Below, in pieces: positions 37,194 through 47,116 of a stretch of 64,000 bases of DNA. Below the pieces are notes generated by a model, which ran no database searches, had not been told where the DNA came from, and saw only the letters and a program-made list of their open reading frames with translations. A program made the position numbers and the translations under genes. Each line of letters begins with the position of its first letter. Position 1 is the first letter of the stretch. The stretch comes from Mycobacterium sp. M26 (lineage in GTDB: Bacteria > Actinomycetota > Actinomycetes > Mycobacteriales > Mycobacteriaceae): NCBI RefSeq assembly GCF_001494595.1, contig NZ_LN929907.1, forward strand, positions 687,468-751,467, read 5' to 3'.

Positions 37194-39428
37194 TCAGCCC
37201 GCCCGCGACACCTCGACCGGAAGCGCGTTGAGCACCGCGGTCCCCGACAGCAGGTCCAGCAGCGTGCCGTCGTTGAGGCTGTTGACGTTGACCCCGGGTG
37301 ACTGGGCCGCCACCGACAGCCGGGTGCCCGGCTGGGTGTGCCCCCAGCCGTGCGGCAGTGACACCACCCCGGGCCGGATCGCGTCGGTGATCTCCACCGG
37401 CACCTCCAGCTTGCCGCCCGGCCCGGTCACCACCGCGGTCTCCTCCAACCCGAGGCGGGCTGCGTCATCCGGGTGGATCTGCAGAGTGCAGCGATTGCTG
37501 CCGCCCGACAGCGCGGGCACGTTGTGCATCCAGCTGTTGTTCGAGCGCAGGTGGCGACGGCCGATGAGCAGGAAACCCGGCTCCGAGGTCAGCGAAGCGT
37601 GCAGGCGCGGAGCCTCGGCCAGAATCTGTTCCGGCGCCAATTCGATGGTGCCGGAAGCGGTTCGGAGCACCTCAGGAATACGCGGCCGCAACGCGCCCAG
37701 GTCCACCCCGTGCGGGGTGTCCTTGAGCTTCTGCAGCGTCAGCCCGTCCGGCGTGGCGCCGAATCCGTCGCCGAACGGTCCCAACCGCAGCATCATGTCC
37801 AGGCGCCGCTCGTAGCCCGGTCCGTCGGGCAGCATCGCGGTGAGTTCCTCGACCGAGCGGCCGGCCACCGGTGAGTCCGGGTCGTTGACCTCCTTGCCCA
37901 GGGTCGAGCCGATCACCTGATCGTCGACCAGCGACGGGTCGGCCGACGGTCCCATGCCCAGCACGATCAATGCCAGGCGGGCCAGGATCTCGCACTCATC
38001 GGGCCTGCCGTCCTCGAGCGGGAAGACCGGCGGGGAGTACCGGGCGTTGTTGCGCACCACCGCACCGCTGAGCGCGACGTCGAAATGTGCTGCGCGCGTT
38101 GGCGGGGGCGGGGGCAGGATGACGTCGGCGTGCCGGGTGGTCTCGTTGAGGTACGGGTCCACCGACAGCATGAAGTCGACGGTGTCGAGTGCGTCGCTCA
38201 ACCGGGGACCGTCCGGTGCGGAGAGCACCGGGTTACCCGCGATGGTGATCACGGCGCGCACCTGACCGTCACCAGGTGTCTCGATCTCCTCGGCCAGCGC
38301 CACGGTCGGCATCTCCGAGAGCGCCTCGGGATGGCCGGACACCCTGCTGCGCCAACGACCGGTTACGAACCCACGGCCCGGCCGGGGCGGCCGCGGCGCC
38401 GAACCGATCGGCGGACTGGCGAACATGACACCGCCGGCCCGGTCCAGGTTGCCGGTCAGGATGTTGACCACATCGACCAGCCAACTGGTCAGCGTCCCGA
38501 ACTCGACGGTGGACGTGCCGATACGGCCGTACACCGCAGCGCTGGGGGCGGCGGCGATCTCACGGGCCAGCGTGCGGATGTCCTCGGCGGACACCCCGCA
38601 GTGCTCAGCGACTGCCTCTGGAGGGAAATCGACCGCGGCGGCGCGTACCTGATCGACACCGGTGACGTGGTCGGCCAGCCGGCCGAGATCCACCAGGTCC
38701 TCGTCGAAGAGCACGTTGACGACGGCGAACAGCAGCGCGGCGTCGGTGCCCGGACGCACCGCGAGGTGACGGTCGGCGAGTTCGGCCGTCCGGGTGCGCG
38801 ACGGGTCGATCACCACCAGTCGGCCACCGCGTTTGCGCAATGCCTTGAGCTTGCCCGGGAAGTCGGCCGCGGTGGCCAGAGAGCCGTTGGACACCAACGG
38901 GTTTCCGCCCATGATCACCAGATAATCGGTGCGGTCGAGGTCGGGGATGGTGAACGCGACCGGATTGCCGTACAGGTACCCGCACGCCACGTGCTTGGGC
39001 ATCTGGTCCAGGGTGCTGGCCGAGTACACGTGCCGGGTGCCCAGCGATTTCACCACGGCCGGTCCGTACAGCGCTCCGGCGATGGTGTGCGCGTTGGGAT
39101 TACCGAGGTACACCGCGACCGACGGGCCGCCGGTCGCGCCGATGACGCGCTGCAGGCCTTCGGCCGCCGCGGCGAACGCCTCGTCCCAGGACGTCTCCAC
39201 CAGTTCGCCGTCGCGACGCACCAGGGGCGCCGTCAGCCGGTCCGGGTCGTTGTCCAGTTCCGGGAAGCTGGCTCCCTTGGGGCAGATGAAGCCGTGGCTG
39301 AAGACGTCGTCGCGGTCACCGCGGGCGGACTCGACCCGCCCCGCGTCGTCGTCGACGGTCAGGACCAACCCGCAGGTGGCCTCACAGATCGGGCAGATTC
39401 GCAGTGCGGTTCGGCTCACGAACCTCAC
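37194..39428 (-). CDS. Molybdopterin oxidoreductase, Rv0197 type
   Basis: A 744-residue enzyme of the DMSO reductase/formate dehydrogenase superfamily. The N-terminal [4Fe-4S] motif is CPICEATCG with the fourth cysteine in SHGFICPKG. Bis-MGD-binding blocks include PDLDRTDYLVIMGGNPLVSNG, VVIDPSRTRTAELADRHL and the C-terminal LPHGWGHTQPGTR region with the SLNDGT motif. The start is taken as the GTG at 39428 with GGGGGC upstream; the frame is open further but enters the antisense of the IclR gene. It is on the same strand as the IclR gene, 37 bp downstream of it, and may be co-transcribed. The substrate is unknown. Confidence 0.86.
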   Translation of the reverse strand: MRFVSRTALRICPICEATCGLVLTVDDDAGRVESARGDRDDVFSHGFICPKGASFPELDNDPDRLTAPLVRRDGELVETSWDEAFAAAAEGLQRVIGATGGPSVAVYLGNPNAHTIAGALYGPAVVKSLGTRHVYSASTLDQMPKHVACGYLYGNPVAFTIPDLDRTDYLVIMGGNPLVSNGSLATAADFPGKLKALRKRGGRLVVIDPSRTRTAELADRHLAVRPGTDAALLFAVVNVLFDEDLVDLGRLADHVTGVDQVRAAAVDFPPEAVAEHCGVSAEDIRTLAREIAAAPSAAVYGRIGTSTVEFGTLTSWLVDVVNILTGNLDRAGGVMFASPPIGSAPRPPRPGRGFVTGRWRSRVSGHPEALSEMPTVALAEEIETPGDGQVRAVITIAGNPVLSAPDGPRLSDALDTVDFMLSVDPYLNETTRHADVILPPPPPTRAAHFDVALSGAVVRNNARYSPPVFPLEDGRPDECEILARLALIVLGMGPSADPSLVDDQVIGSTLGKEVNDPDSPVAGRSVEELTAMLPDGPGYERRLDMMLRLGPFGDGFGATPDGLTLQKLKDTPHGVDLGALRPRIPEVLRTASGTIELAPEQILAEAPRLHASLTSEPGFLLIGRRHLRSNNSWMHNVPALSGGSNRCTLQIHPDDAARLGLEETAVVTGPGGKLEVPVEITDAIRPGVVSLPHGWGHTQPGTRLSVAAQSPGVNVNSLNDGTLLDLLSGTAVLNALPVEVSRAG

Positions 39429-39465
39429 TTTGCCCCCGGTGCAGACCCGCTGGCAAGCCCGCAGA

Positions 39466-40227
39466 TCAGCCCAGCCAGGCCGGTGACTCCAGGGCACGGC
39501 GCAGCGCGCCCACGATGCGCGTCTGGTGGGCCACGAAACGGTCGGTCGGGGCGGGCACCGAGATGGCGACGATGTTGCCGCCGGCGGCCCGGGCGGCCAC
39601 CCCGGCCGCCGAGATGCCCTCGGTGTGTTCATCGCGGTCGAATGCGATTCGGCTGGTGCGAATCTCGGCGACCTCGGTGCGCACCCGGGCGGCTCGTTCG
39701 GCGCCCAGCGGTTCGAGCACCTGGTTGAGCTCGGCCTCGTCGAGCAGGGCCAGCGCGGCCTTGCCGTTGGCGGTGTCGAAGAGCGGGAATCGGGCGCCGA
39801 CCGCGGACACCGCGCGCAACCGGTGCGGTGACTCGATCTGGTCGATGAACAGCATCTGCCCACCCCGGTAGATCGACAGGTCGACCGTCTCGGCGGTGTC
39901 CTCGGCCACCCGTTCCAGTGTCGGCCGGAAGGTGGCGGTGATGTGGGCGGCGTTGGAACTGGCCAGGCCGAGCAGACGCTCGCCGAGGATGATGCGCCCG
40001 TCGTCGTCGACGGCGGCGAACCCGACCTCCATCAGCCCCACGAGCAACCGGCGGGTGGTGGATTTGGCCAGGCCGAGCCGGCTGTGCAGGTCGACCAGAC
40101 GCAGCCGGCCAGGTGCCGTCGCGATCTCGTCGAGGGCCGCCGCCGCGCGCCGCAGCACCTGGATGCCGTCATCGCGGGTGGTGGCCGCCCGGCCGGCATG
40201 AAGAGTGGACACCTGGGAGTCAGCCAT
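39466..40227 (-). CDS. IclR family transcriptional regulator
   Basis: A 253-residue regulator with an N-terminal winged helix (GIQVLRRAAAALDEIATAPG, LVDLHSRLGLAKSTTRRLLVGLMEVGF) and the IclR effector domain (ETVDLSIYRGGQMLFIDQIES, then DEHTEGISAAGVAARAAGGNIVAISVPAP). The ATG at 40227 has GGAAGGGG upstream. IclR proteins commonly control catabolism of aromatic and other carbon compounds. It is divergent from the oxidase-hydrolase pair and precedes the molybdopterin enzyme gene, so both may be targets. Confidence 0.88.
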   Translation of the reverse strand: MADSQVSTLHAGRAATTRDDGIQVLRRAAAALDEIATAPGRLRLVDLHSRLGLAKSTTRRLLVGLMEVGFAAVDDDGRIILGERLLGLASSNAAHITATFRPTLERVAEDTAETVDLSIYRGGQMLFIDQIESPHRLRAVSAVGARFPLFDTANGKAALALLDEAELNQVLEPLGAERAARVRTEVAEIRTSRIAFDRDEHTEGISAAGVAARAAGGNIVAISVPAPTDRFVAHQTRIVGALRRALESPAWLG

Positions 40228-40289
40228 ATGTATCCCCTTCCCTAGTGGTGAGCCTCCACGGTATCGTGCCGCATAACGGATCGTAAAGG

Positions 40290-40302
40290 TTCGCATTCCG
40301 AA
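40290..40302. promoter_or_regulatory. Weak dyad in the IclR/oxidase divergent region
   Basis: TTCG-CATTC-CGAA is a 4-bp inverted repeat (5 of 6 matching if extended one base with a gap) 17 bp before the oxidase GTG start. It is a tentative half of an IclR operator; the signal is weak. Confidence 0.3.
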
Positions 40303-40319
40303 TCATGAGGAGAGGGTCG

Positions 40320-41660
40320 GTGGGATCACTTCCGGACGGGCGGCATTTCTTCCGCGGCGACGACGGCTATGAGGCCGCGCGCTGCGCCACGGTGTGGAAC
40401 GCCCGCACACCACAGCGGTTCCCCGACGTCGTGGTCCAGGCGGTCGACGCCGACGATGTCGTGGCGACGGTGCGTTACGCCAAGGCCAATGGCCACAAGA
40501 TCGGGGTGCGCTCCGGCGGGCACAGCTGGGCGGGCAACCACGTCCGCGACGGTGGGGTGCTGCTCGACGTCAGCAGGCTGGACAACAGCACCGTCGACGT
40601 CGAGAACCGGCGCGCGGTGGTCGGGCCTGGCAAGGGCGGCAGCATCCTGGCCGCCGAACTCGACGAGCTGAATCTGTTCTTCCCGGCCGGGCACTGCAAG
40701 GGTGTGCGGATCGGCGGCTACCTGCTGCAGGGTGGCTACGGCTGGAACAGCCGGGTGTGGGGCCCGGCCTGCGAGAGCGTTCTCGGCTTGGATGTCGTGA
40801 CCGCCGACGGTGAGCAGATCTACATCGACGCCGAGAATCACGCCGACTTGTACTGGGCGGCAAGGGGTTCAGGCCCCGGCTTCTTCGCAGTCGTGACGGC
40901 GTTCCACCTCAAGCTGTACCCCAAGCCGGCGATCTGCGGCAACGCCATCTACGTGTACCCGACCGACTACATCGACGAGGTCTACACCTGGGCGCGCTCG
41001 ATCAGTGCCGACGTCGATCGCCGGGTCGAGTTCCAGATGCTGGCCTCCCGGGAGATTCCGGCACTGGGTGTGACCACCCCCGGGATCACCGTCGCCTCAC
41101 CGGTGTTCGCCGATACCGAGGCCGAGGCCATCGAGGCGCTGGCGATCCTGCAGACCTGCCCGGTGCTCGACAAGGCGACCATCGCCGTGCCGTATGCCCC
41201 GATCGACTTGCCGACCGCCTACGAGGGCGTGATGAGCAACTACCCGACCGGCTACCGGTATGCCACCGACAACATGTGGACATCGGCGTCGGCCGAGGAT
41301 CTGCTGCCCGGCATCCGGCGCATCTTCGAGACCATGCCGCCGCACCCGGCGCACTTTCTGTGGCTGAACTGGGGTCCCTCGCCGCAGCGCCAGGACATGG
41401 CCTACAGCCTGGAGGACGAGATCTATCTGGCGCTCTACACAGTGTGGAAGGACGCCGCCGACGACGAAAAGTATTCGGACTGGGCACGTTCCAACATGGC
41501 GAACATGGAGCACCTGCAGACCGGTGTGCAGCTCGCCGACGAGAACCTCGGCGAGCGGCCCGCCAAATTCGTCACCGATGACAACATGGCCAAGCTCGAC
41601 CGGGTCCGCGCTGAGTACGACCCCGACGGCCGCTTCCATACCTGGATGGGACGCCTCTGA
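40320..41660 (+). CDS. FAD-linked oxidase, berberine-bridge (BBE) type
   Basis: A 446-residue oxidoreductase with the FAD_binding_4 domain and a C-terminal BBE motif (FVTDDNMAKLDRVRAEYDPDGRFHT). RSGGHSW contains His68 and PAGHCKGVRIGGY contains Cys126; this His/Cys pair is the arrangement for bicovalently bound FAD in BBE/GOOX enzymes. Such enzymes oxidise alcohols, sugars, phenols or alkaloids with oxygen. The GTG at 40320 is preferred because AGGAGAGG lies before it; the ATG at 40305 has no site. The stop shares one base with the start of the PhlG-like hydrolase gene. Confidence 0.87.
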   Translation: MGSLPDGRHFFRGDDGYEAARCATVWNARTPQRFPDVVVQAVDADDVVATVRYAKANGHKIGVRSGGHSWAGNHVRDGGVLLDVSRLDNSTVDVENRRAVVGPGKGGSILAAELDELNLFFPAGHCKGVRIGGYLLQGGYGWNSRVWGPACESVLGLDVVTADGEQIYIDAENHADLYWAARGSGPGFFAVVTAFHLKLYPKPAICGNAIYVYPTDYIDEVYTWARSISADVDRRVEFQMLASREIPALGVTTPGITVASPVFADTEAEAIEALAILQTCPVLDKATIAVPYAPIDLPTAYEGVMSNYPTGYRYATDNMWTSASAEDLLPGIRRIFETMPPHPAHFLWLNWGPSPQRQDMAYSLEDEIYLALYTVWKDAADDEKYSDWARSNMANMEHLQTGVQLADENLGERPAKFVTDDNMAKLDRVRAEYDPDGRFHTWMGRL

Positions 41661-42442
41661 TGGGCAGCACCTATCTTGGTTACCGCCCCGGTGACGCGGC
41701 TACCGAGTGGGGTGCGTTCTTCAACCCCGAGATGGCGCCGCTGCCCGCCCACATCGTCACGGCCCTGGAGCACGGTCCACAGGCCGAGGAGGTGTTGCTC
41801 GGCTTCGACTCCGCCGCAACACTTCTCGACGAGGGCTACCAGCAGACCGAGAACGGCTACGGCCTGCTGCGTGATGGCGGGATCCAGGCCTCCGCGCGCA
41901 CGGATATGCCGGGTGTCACCCCGCAGATGTGGTCGTGGTGGTTCGGCTGGCACGGCAGCGACTCCCGGCGCTACAAGCTGTGGCACCCGCGGGCGCATGT
42001 GTCGGCGCGCTGGGCCGACACCGGACCCGACGGAAGCTATGTCGGCCGGACGTCGGTGATTCAGGAGTATCTGGGCTCAGCACTGACCAAGGCGACGATC
42101 AGCTTCGTCGAACCGGCGCGGATGGGTTTCGACGCGGCGTCGCTCGGTGACGGCATTGCGGTGTGCGCGCGACTGGGATCGTCTGAGGTGCCGGTCGACG
42201 TGGGCTGGTTCGTCCACCACATCCGGCCGACCGCGGACGGCTCGGAGATGAGGTCCCGGTTCTGGATGGGTGGCCGCCACGTCGCTGTGCGGGGCGGTAA
42301 CCGGCTGACCGACCGGGCGGTGCGCCCGGTGGCAGCCCGGCAGTTGCCTGACCCGCGCGATCTGATGGTGCACTGCGCCCAGGAGATGAACCACCTCGCT
42401 GGGTTCCTGCCAGCGGTTTTCGCCCAGTTCGCGGGCCACTAG
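41660..42442 (+). CDS. PhlG/DAPG hydrolase-like C-C hydrolase
   Basis: A 260-residue protein resembling 2,4-diacetylphloroglucinol hydrolase, which cleaves a C-C bond to release acetate from an acylated phenol. The conserved blocks are WSWWFGWHGSDSRRYKLWHPRAHV, SVIQEYLGS and HCAQEMNHLAGFLP. The HxxxE of the last block and the His/Glu of the earlier ones match the metal ligands of PhlG in type and order. It starts on the last base of the oxidase stop (TGATG), so the two proteins are made together. The substrate is unknown; a hydroxylated aryl ketone is the family expectation. Confidence 0.8.
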   Translation: MGSTYLGYRPGDAATEWGAFFNPEMAPLPAHIVTALEHGPQAEEVLLGFDSAATLLDEGYQQTENGYGLLRDGGIQASARTDMPGVTPQMWSWWFGWHGSDSRRYKLWHPRAHVSARWADTGPDGSYVGRTSVIQEYLGSALTKATISFVEPARMGFDAASLGDGIAVCARLGSSEVPVDVGWFVHHIRPTADGSEMRSRFWMGGRHVAVRGGNRLTDRAVRPVAARQLPDPRDLMVHCAQEMNHLAGFLPAVFAQFAGH

Positions 42443-42543
42443 TCACCAGTTGCGACCCGCCGTCGCCAAATTGACCCGCCAGTAGTTATCGGGGGCTATG
42501 TTCCTGAGCACAGCCTGAGAAAACTGGCGTTAGGGGTCGGGGT

Positions 42544-44307
42544 ATGTCAGCTACAGCGTTCGCGGCAAAGTTTCGGAGCGGCGCATCCCGGCGCGGCAGG
42601 GGAGCGGCCACCAAACTGGCGATGATCGGGGTGGCTGCCACCACGGGCGCCGCCGTCGCACTCGGCCCGACGGTCCCGACGGCCCTGGCCGACGAACCCG
42701 CGCCCACCGCCGTCGACATCCTGCAGGACGTCTACACCACCGGTCCGCTGGCGGGCATTCTGGCGGCAGTCGGGGTGACGAGCATCGGCCCGATCTCGGT
42801 CGCCAACGTCCCGGGCATCGGCGACATCAACCTGACCCTGATCCTCGACGGACCGGTCGACAACGACCCGCTTGCCCTCTACAACACGGTCAACGGACTC
42901 GACTTCAGGCGGCGCACCAATGCTCTTGGTTCGGCGCTGAATTCCTACGATCGCATCGTCTGCACCACAGGTGGTACCTGCTCGACACCCAACGAGTTCC
43001 CGGCAACTTTGGGAGTCGGCACAGGGGCGCTGAGTCTTATCGAGGCCTACCGCAACGAGATCGCCAGCGTTCAGGGCAACACCCCGGACGGCTATGACCC
43101 GTTCCTCCCGGGGCCGATCGAGAAGCAGACCATCGCCGCGGGGTGCTCCAGCATCTTCAATCCGAACAACTGCCCGAACGTGCAAGCCACCAACCAGACC
43201 AATCAAGCTCTGCTGTTCGTCCGGAACCTCCTGCGCCCCAACGGCGGAATTATGAGTCGCTTCGGCCCGGTGCTGAACCTGTTCGGCGTCGACACCTCGA
43301 TTCCGGATGCCGGCGAGTACTCCTCGACACCGAGCACTACGCCGCCCGGGACCGGCATCAGATTGAACACCGCGACACTCGACCTCACCTGGGCCTACGA
43401 TCCGCTGTCGGATTTCCCGGCCACACTCAACCCGTTCTCGTTGCTCAACACCGCGTTTGCCGCACTGCCGACGAATCTGCTTGGTGGCGTGGAACTTCAG
43501 GGTGTTGACCTGACGACGGCGGGCCTCAATATCGCGGGTACCCTGGGCATCGTCAGCAGGCTGAGTGGCAATCTGCTGCCCATCTCCACCGGAGAGGCCT
43601 GGTACGGCACGCTGCTGCCTAACGATCTGCCACTGCTCGAGCCGCTGCGCCTGCCGGTGCGGATCATCAACGCGGTCAGCAATGCGCTCGGCGTCCCGCT
43701 GAACCTGGGCACGCCGCTGGCCGACGCCTTGCAGCCGGCGCTGACGATCCTGGTCAACACCGGCTACACCGACGTGCAGACGCCCACCGACAACGGCCTG
43801 TACACCCGCTCGTTCACGACGTCGGACGTGTACACACCGTTCCTGTCGCAGGCTCCACTGACCGCGCAGGAGTGGGCGCAGGTGCCCGGAGATGTGCTGC
43901 GCGCCTTGGTCGTCGGGTTCCAGGACGCCTTCCCGATCCTGCGTTTCGGCAAGCCCGCGCCCACGCTCGTGGTCGACGGCAACCACCTGGCAATCAGCTA
44001 CGCCGAGCCGGAGGCCACCGCCGCCTCGACCGCGAAGAGCGCACCGGCACCGGCCGTCGAGTCACCGGCTCCGGAGGTCACGGCGACGTCCAAAGAGTCC
44101 CCTGACACCAGCACCGAGCCGGCCGATGACAACGAGCCGTCAGCAACGTCGGATGACACCACCCCTGCTCCGTCGACCGGCGGCACGAAGGCCGCCAAGA
44201 CCGGTAAGAAGTCCGCGCAGAGTTCAGCGGACTCCTCGACCAGCAAGGGATCGGCCCACAAGAGTGTGGGCGGATCCAAGCGGTCGGCCGGCTCCGACGC
44301 GGCCTAG
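42544..44307 (+). CDS. Secreted PE-PPE-domain-like protein with low-complexity tail
   Basis: A 587-residue exported protein: a twin-basic N-region ([14 protein letters not shown]), a hydrophobic core and a probable cleavage after TALA-DE near residue 50. The body (about 55-480) shows blocks reminiscent of mycobacterial PE-PPE-domain hydrolases ([42 protein letters not shown]), but I cannot find the GxSxG elbow. The last 100 residues are Ser/Thr/Ala/Lys-rich and end in a basic stretch. The stop overlaps the convergent ilvD stop by 4 bp. Function unknown; the family call is tentative. Confidence 0.6.
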   Translation: MSATAFAAKFRSGASRRGRGAATKLAMIGVAATTGAAVALGPTVPTALADEPAPTAVDILQDVYTTGPLAGILAAVGVTSIGPISVANVPGIGDINLTLILDGPVDNDPLALYNTVNGLDFRRRTNALGSALNSYDRIVCTTGGTCSTPNEFPATLGVGTGALSLIEAYRNEIASVQGNTPDGYDPFLPGPIEKQTIAAGCSSIFNPNNCPNVQATNQTNQALLFVRNLLRPNGGIMSRFGPVLNLFGVDTSIPDAGEYSSTPSTTPPGTGIRLNTATLDLTWAYDPLSDFPATLNPFSLLNTAFAALPTNLLGGVELQGVDLTTAGLNIAGTLGIVSRLSGNLLPISTGEAWYGTLLPNDLPLLEPLRLPVRIINAVSNALGVPLNLGTPLADALQPALTILVNTGYTDVQTPTDNGLYTRSFTTSDVYTPFLSQAPLTAQEWAQVPGDVLRALVVGFQDAFPILRFGKPAPTLVVDGNHLAISYAEPEATAASTAKSAPAPAVESPAPEVTATSKESPDTSTEPADDNEPSATSDDTTPAPSTGGTKAAKTGKKSAQSSADSSTSKGSAHKSVGGSKRSAGSDAA

Positions 44308-46001
44308 CCGCAGACCGCGCCGCCGGCCGCCGAGCCGACCAGCTTGCGGTACTTGGCCAGGACGCCGGTGGTGTAGCGCGGCGGCGGGGGAGTGAATCCG
44401 GCCTTCCGCGACTCCAATTCGGCCGGGTCGACGAGCACGTCGAGGGTCTTGTTGGCCACGTCGAGCCGGATCCGGTCCCCATCGGCGACGAACGCGATCG
44501 GGCCGGCGTCGACCGCCTCGGGCGCGACGTGCCCGACGCACAGGCCGGTGGTGCCGCCGGAGAACCGGCCGTCGGTGAGCAGCAGGACATCCTTGCCCAG
44601 GCCGGCACCCTTGATCGCACCGGTGATCGCGAGCATCTCGCGCATGCCGGGGCCGCCCTTGGGGCCCTCATAGCGGATGACCACCACGTCACCCTTGGTG
44701 ATGGTGCCGTCCTCCAGGGCGTCCATCGCGGCGCGCTCGCCGTCGAAAACCCGTGCGGTTCCTTCGAAGACGCTCGAGTCGAAGCCGGCGGACTTGACCA
44801 CCGCACCCTCGGGAGCCAGCGAGCCGTGCAGGATCGTGATGCCGCCGGTCGGGTGGATCGGATTGCTCAGCGCGCGCAGCACCTTGCCGTCGGGATCCGG
44901 CGGCTCGATGTGAGCGAGGTTCTCCGCCATGGTCTTTCCGGTGACCGTGAGCGCATCGCCGTGCAGCAGCCCGGCATCCAGCAGGGCCTTCATCACCACC
45001 GGCACACCGCCGATGCGGTCGACGTCGAACATCACGTGCTTGCCGAACGGCTTGACGTCGGCCAGGTGCGGCACCTTCTCGCCGATGCGGGTGAAGTCCG
45101 CCAGCGACAGTTCCACTCCTGCCTCGTGCGCGATCGCCAGCAGGTGCAGCACCGCGTTGGTGGAACCGCCGAACGCCATCACGACGGCGATCGCGTTCTC
45201 GAACGCTTCCTTGGTGAGGATGTCGCGGGCGGTGATTCCGCGGCGCAGCAGTTCGATGACGGCGCGGCCGCTGGCGCGGGCGTAGCCGTCGCGGCGGCGG
45301 TCGGTGGCCGGCGGGGCGGCACTACCGGGCAGCGACATGCCCAGTGCCTCGGCCGCACTGGCCATGGTGTTGGCGGTGTACATCCCACCGCAGGCGCCCT
45401 CACCCGGACAGATCGCGCGCTCGATAGCGTCGACGTCCTCCCGCGGCATCAGCCCGCGGGCACAGGCGCCGACGGCCTCGAACGCGTCGATGATCGTCAC
45501 GTCCATCTCGGTGCCATCGGAGAGCTTGGCCTTACCGGGCAGGATCGAGCCGGCGTAGAGGAACACCGCGGCGAGGTCGAGTCGCGCGGCCGCCATCAGC
45601 ATGCCGGGTAGCGACTTGTCGCACCCGGCCAGCAGCACCGAGCCGTCGAGACGCTCGGCCTGCATCACGGTCTCGACGCTGTCGGCGATAACCTCGCGCG
45701 ACACCAGGGAGAAGTGCATGCCCTCGTGGCCCATCGAGATGCCGTCCGACACCGAGATGGTGCCGAATTCCAGCGGATAGCCGCCGGCCTCGAACACGCC
45801 TTCCTTGACCGCCTTGGCCAGCCGATCCAGCGACAGGTTGCAGGGGGTGATCTCGTTCCAGGACGACGCCACCCCGATCTGCGGCTTGGCGAAGTCCTCG
45901 TCGCCCATGCCTACTGCGCGGAGCATGCCGCGTGCCGCGGCCTTCTCCAGTCCGTCGGTGACGTCGCGGCTGCGGGGCTTGAGATCAGGCGTTTGGCTCA
46001 C
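44304..46001 (-). CDS. ilvD: Dihydroxy-acid dehydratase IlvD
   Basis: A 565-residue enzyme of branched-chain amino acid and pantothenate biosynthesis, converting dihydroxy acids to 2-keto acids. Cluster-ligand cysteines are visible in [23 protein letters not shown] and [16 protein letters not shown]. The IlvD/Edd signature [18 protein letters not shown] and the C-terminal [21 protein letters not shown] are present. The GTG start and the position next to ricR match Rv0189c. It is divergent from the copper-responsive operon. Confidence 0.95.
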   Translation of the reverse strand: MSQTPDLKPRSRDVTDGLEKAAARGMLRAVGMGDEDFAKPQIGVASSWNEITPCNLSLDRLAKAVKEGVFEAGGYPLEFGTISVSDGISMGHEGMHFSLVSREVIADSVETVMQAERLDGSVLLAGCDKSLPGMLMAAARLDLAAVFLYAGSILPGKAKLSDGTEMDVTIIDAFEAVGACARGLMPREDVDAIERAICPGEGACGGMYTANTMASAAEALGMSLPGSAAPPATDRRRDGYARASGRAVIELLRRGITARDILTKEAFENAIAVVMAFGGSTNAVLHLLAIAHEAGVELSLADFTRIGEKVPHLADVKPFGKHVMFDVDRIGGVPVVMKALLDAGLLHGDALTVTGKTMAENLAHIEPPDPDGKVLRALSNPIHPTGGITILHGSLAPEGAVVKSAGFDSSVFEGTARVFDGERAAMDALEDGTITKGDVVVIRYEGPKGGPGMREMLAITGAIKGAGLGKDVLLLTDGRFSGGTTGLCVGHVAPEAVDAGPIAFVADGDRIRLDVANKTLDVLVDPAELESRKAGFTPPPPRYTTGVLAKYRKLVGSAAGGAVCG

Positions 46002-46045
46002 CGGTCAAGTATGCCGTGGTGGGGGGTGGTCACAAAATCCTTTCT

Positions 46046-46064
46046 GATACCCCTGGAGGGTATC
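46046..46064 (+). promoter_or_regulatory. RicR/CsoR-type copper operator
   Basis: GATACCC-CTGGA-GGGTATC is a perfect dyad containing TACCC-N5-GGGTA, the consensus of the M. tuberculosis RicR regulon. It lies 16 bp before the DUF305 ATG, so a RicR tetramer would block the promoter until copper binds. The ricR gene itself is second in this operon, giving autoregulation. Confidence 0.88.
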
Positions 46065-46080
46065 GGGTACGGTGGTGGCC

Positions 46081-46680
46081 ATGTCGTCCACCAGCACCCG
46101 CATCGTCGCGGGCCTCGCCGCGCTTGCCGCCGCCGTCACGTTGTCCGCCTGTAGTAGCGAGACCGACCACACCGCGCACTCGTCGACCACGACGAGTGCG
46201 GCCGATGACCAGGTCGCCGTGCACAACGCCGATGACGTGATGTTCGCGCAGATGATGATCCCGCACCACGAGCAGGCCGTGCAGTTGGCGGCGATGGTGC
46301 CCGAGCGGTCCACCAACCAGGCGGTGATCCAGCTGGCCTCGACCATCTCGGGCGAACAACAGCCCGAGATCACCGCGATGAAGGCGCTGCTGCTGCAGTG
46401 GGACGTCGACCCGAACGCCGAGTCAGATCACGGCGGTCATGGCATGGACATGCAGGGCATGGTCGACGACGCCACCATGGCCAAGCTCGAGTCGCTGAAG
46501 GGCCAGGAGTTTGACACTCTGTGGTTGCAGTCGATGATCAGCCACCATCAGGGCGCCATCGAGATGGCCAAAGCCGAGATCGCCAATGGCAAGAGTCCCG
46601 ACATGATCACGATGGCCAAGAACATCGTCACCGCGCAGCAGGCCGAGATCGACCAGATGAAGAAGATGCTGGGAGGGTAA
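46081..46680 (+). CDS. DUF305 lipoprotein, predicted copper-binding
   Basis: A 199-residue lipoprotein (signal ending TLSAC at about residue 25) with two DUF305 repeats, each carrying a His/Met-rich motif: FAQMMIPHHEQAVQLAAM and LQSMISHHQGAIEMA. Between them is the metal-friendly linker HGGHGMDMQGM. DUF305 proteins of this type are periplasmic copper-binding proteins. The start ATG is preferred; two upstream GTGs are alternatives. It stands immediately downstream of a perfect RicR box and directly before ricR, with no gap between stop and start, so a copper-protection role is well supported by context. Confidence 0.85.
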   Translation: MSSTSTRIVAGLAALAAAVTLSACSSETDHTAHSSTTTSAADDQVAVHNADDVMFAQMMIPHHEQAVQLAAMVPERSTNQAVIQLASTISGEQQPEITAMKALLLQWDVDPNAESDHGGHGMDMQGMVDDATMAKLESLKGQEFDTLWLQSMISHHQGAIEMAKAEIANGKSPDMITMAKNIVTAQQAEIDQMKKMLGG

Positions 46681-46971
46681 ATGACTGGCGCACATGGGTA
46701 TTCGGCGGCCAAGGACAACTACGCCAAGCGGCTGCGCCGAATCGAAGGCCAGGTCCGCGGCATCGCGAAGATGATCGACGAGGACAAGTACTGCATCGAC
46801 GTGCTCACCCAGATCAGTGCCGTCAACAGTGCGCTGCAGTCGGTGGCACTCGGTCTGCTCGACGAGCATCTGAGCCACTGTGTGAGCCACGCTGTCGCCG
46901 AGGGCGGCGAGGAGGCTGACAAGAAGCTGGCCGAGGCCTCGGCCGCCATCGCCCGGCTGGTCAGGTCCTGA
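46681..46971 (+). CDS. ricR: Copper-sensing repressor RicR (CsoR family)
   Basis: A 96-residue protein, the same length as Rv0190. The CsoR/RcnR fold is evident in AKRLRRIEGQVRGIAKMIDEDKYC. The Cu(I) ligands Cys38, His63 and Cys67 are present (KYCIDV and DEHLSHC). Without copper it represses TACCC-N5-GGGTA sites; one such site precedes its own operon. In M. tuberculosis RicR also controls mymT, lpqS and other copper genes. It starts in the base after the DUF305 stop. Confidence 0.95.
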   Translation: MTGAHGYSAAKDNYAKRLRRIEGQVRGIAKMIDEDKYCIDVLTQISAVNSALQSVALGLLDEHLSHCVSHAVAEGGEEADKKLAEASAAIARLVRS

Positions 46972-47116
46972 GCACTACCGCCTGCTGAGCGCGTCGCCAC
47001 TTGTCAGCGCAGTCGGCAACGCCGCACACGTTCACCGTGTTTGCCTGCCGCAGCCGATACCGTGATGCCGTGCCCTTGATGCCCGAACGCACTGGCGGGG
47101 CCCGGGCAGCAGCGTC

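Noticed and set aside
39429..39863. N-terminal extension of the molybdopterin oxidoreductase frame
   Set aside because: It lies antisense to the IclR gene; the iron-sulfur motif begins right after the GTG at 39428, as in the family.
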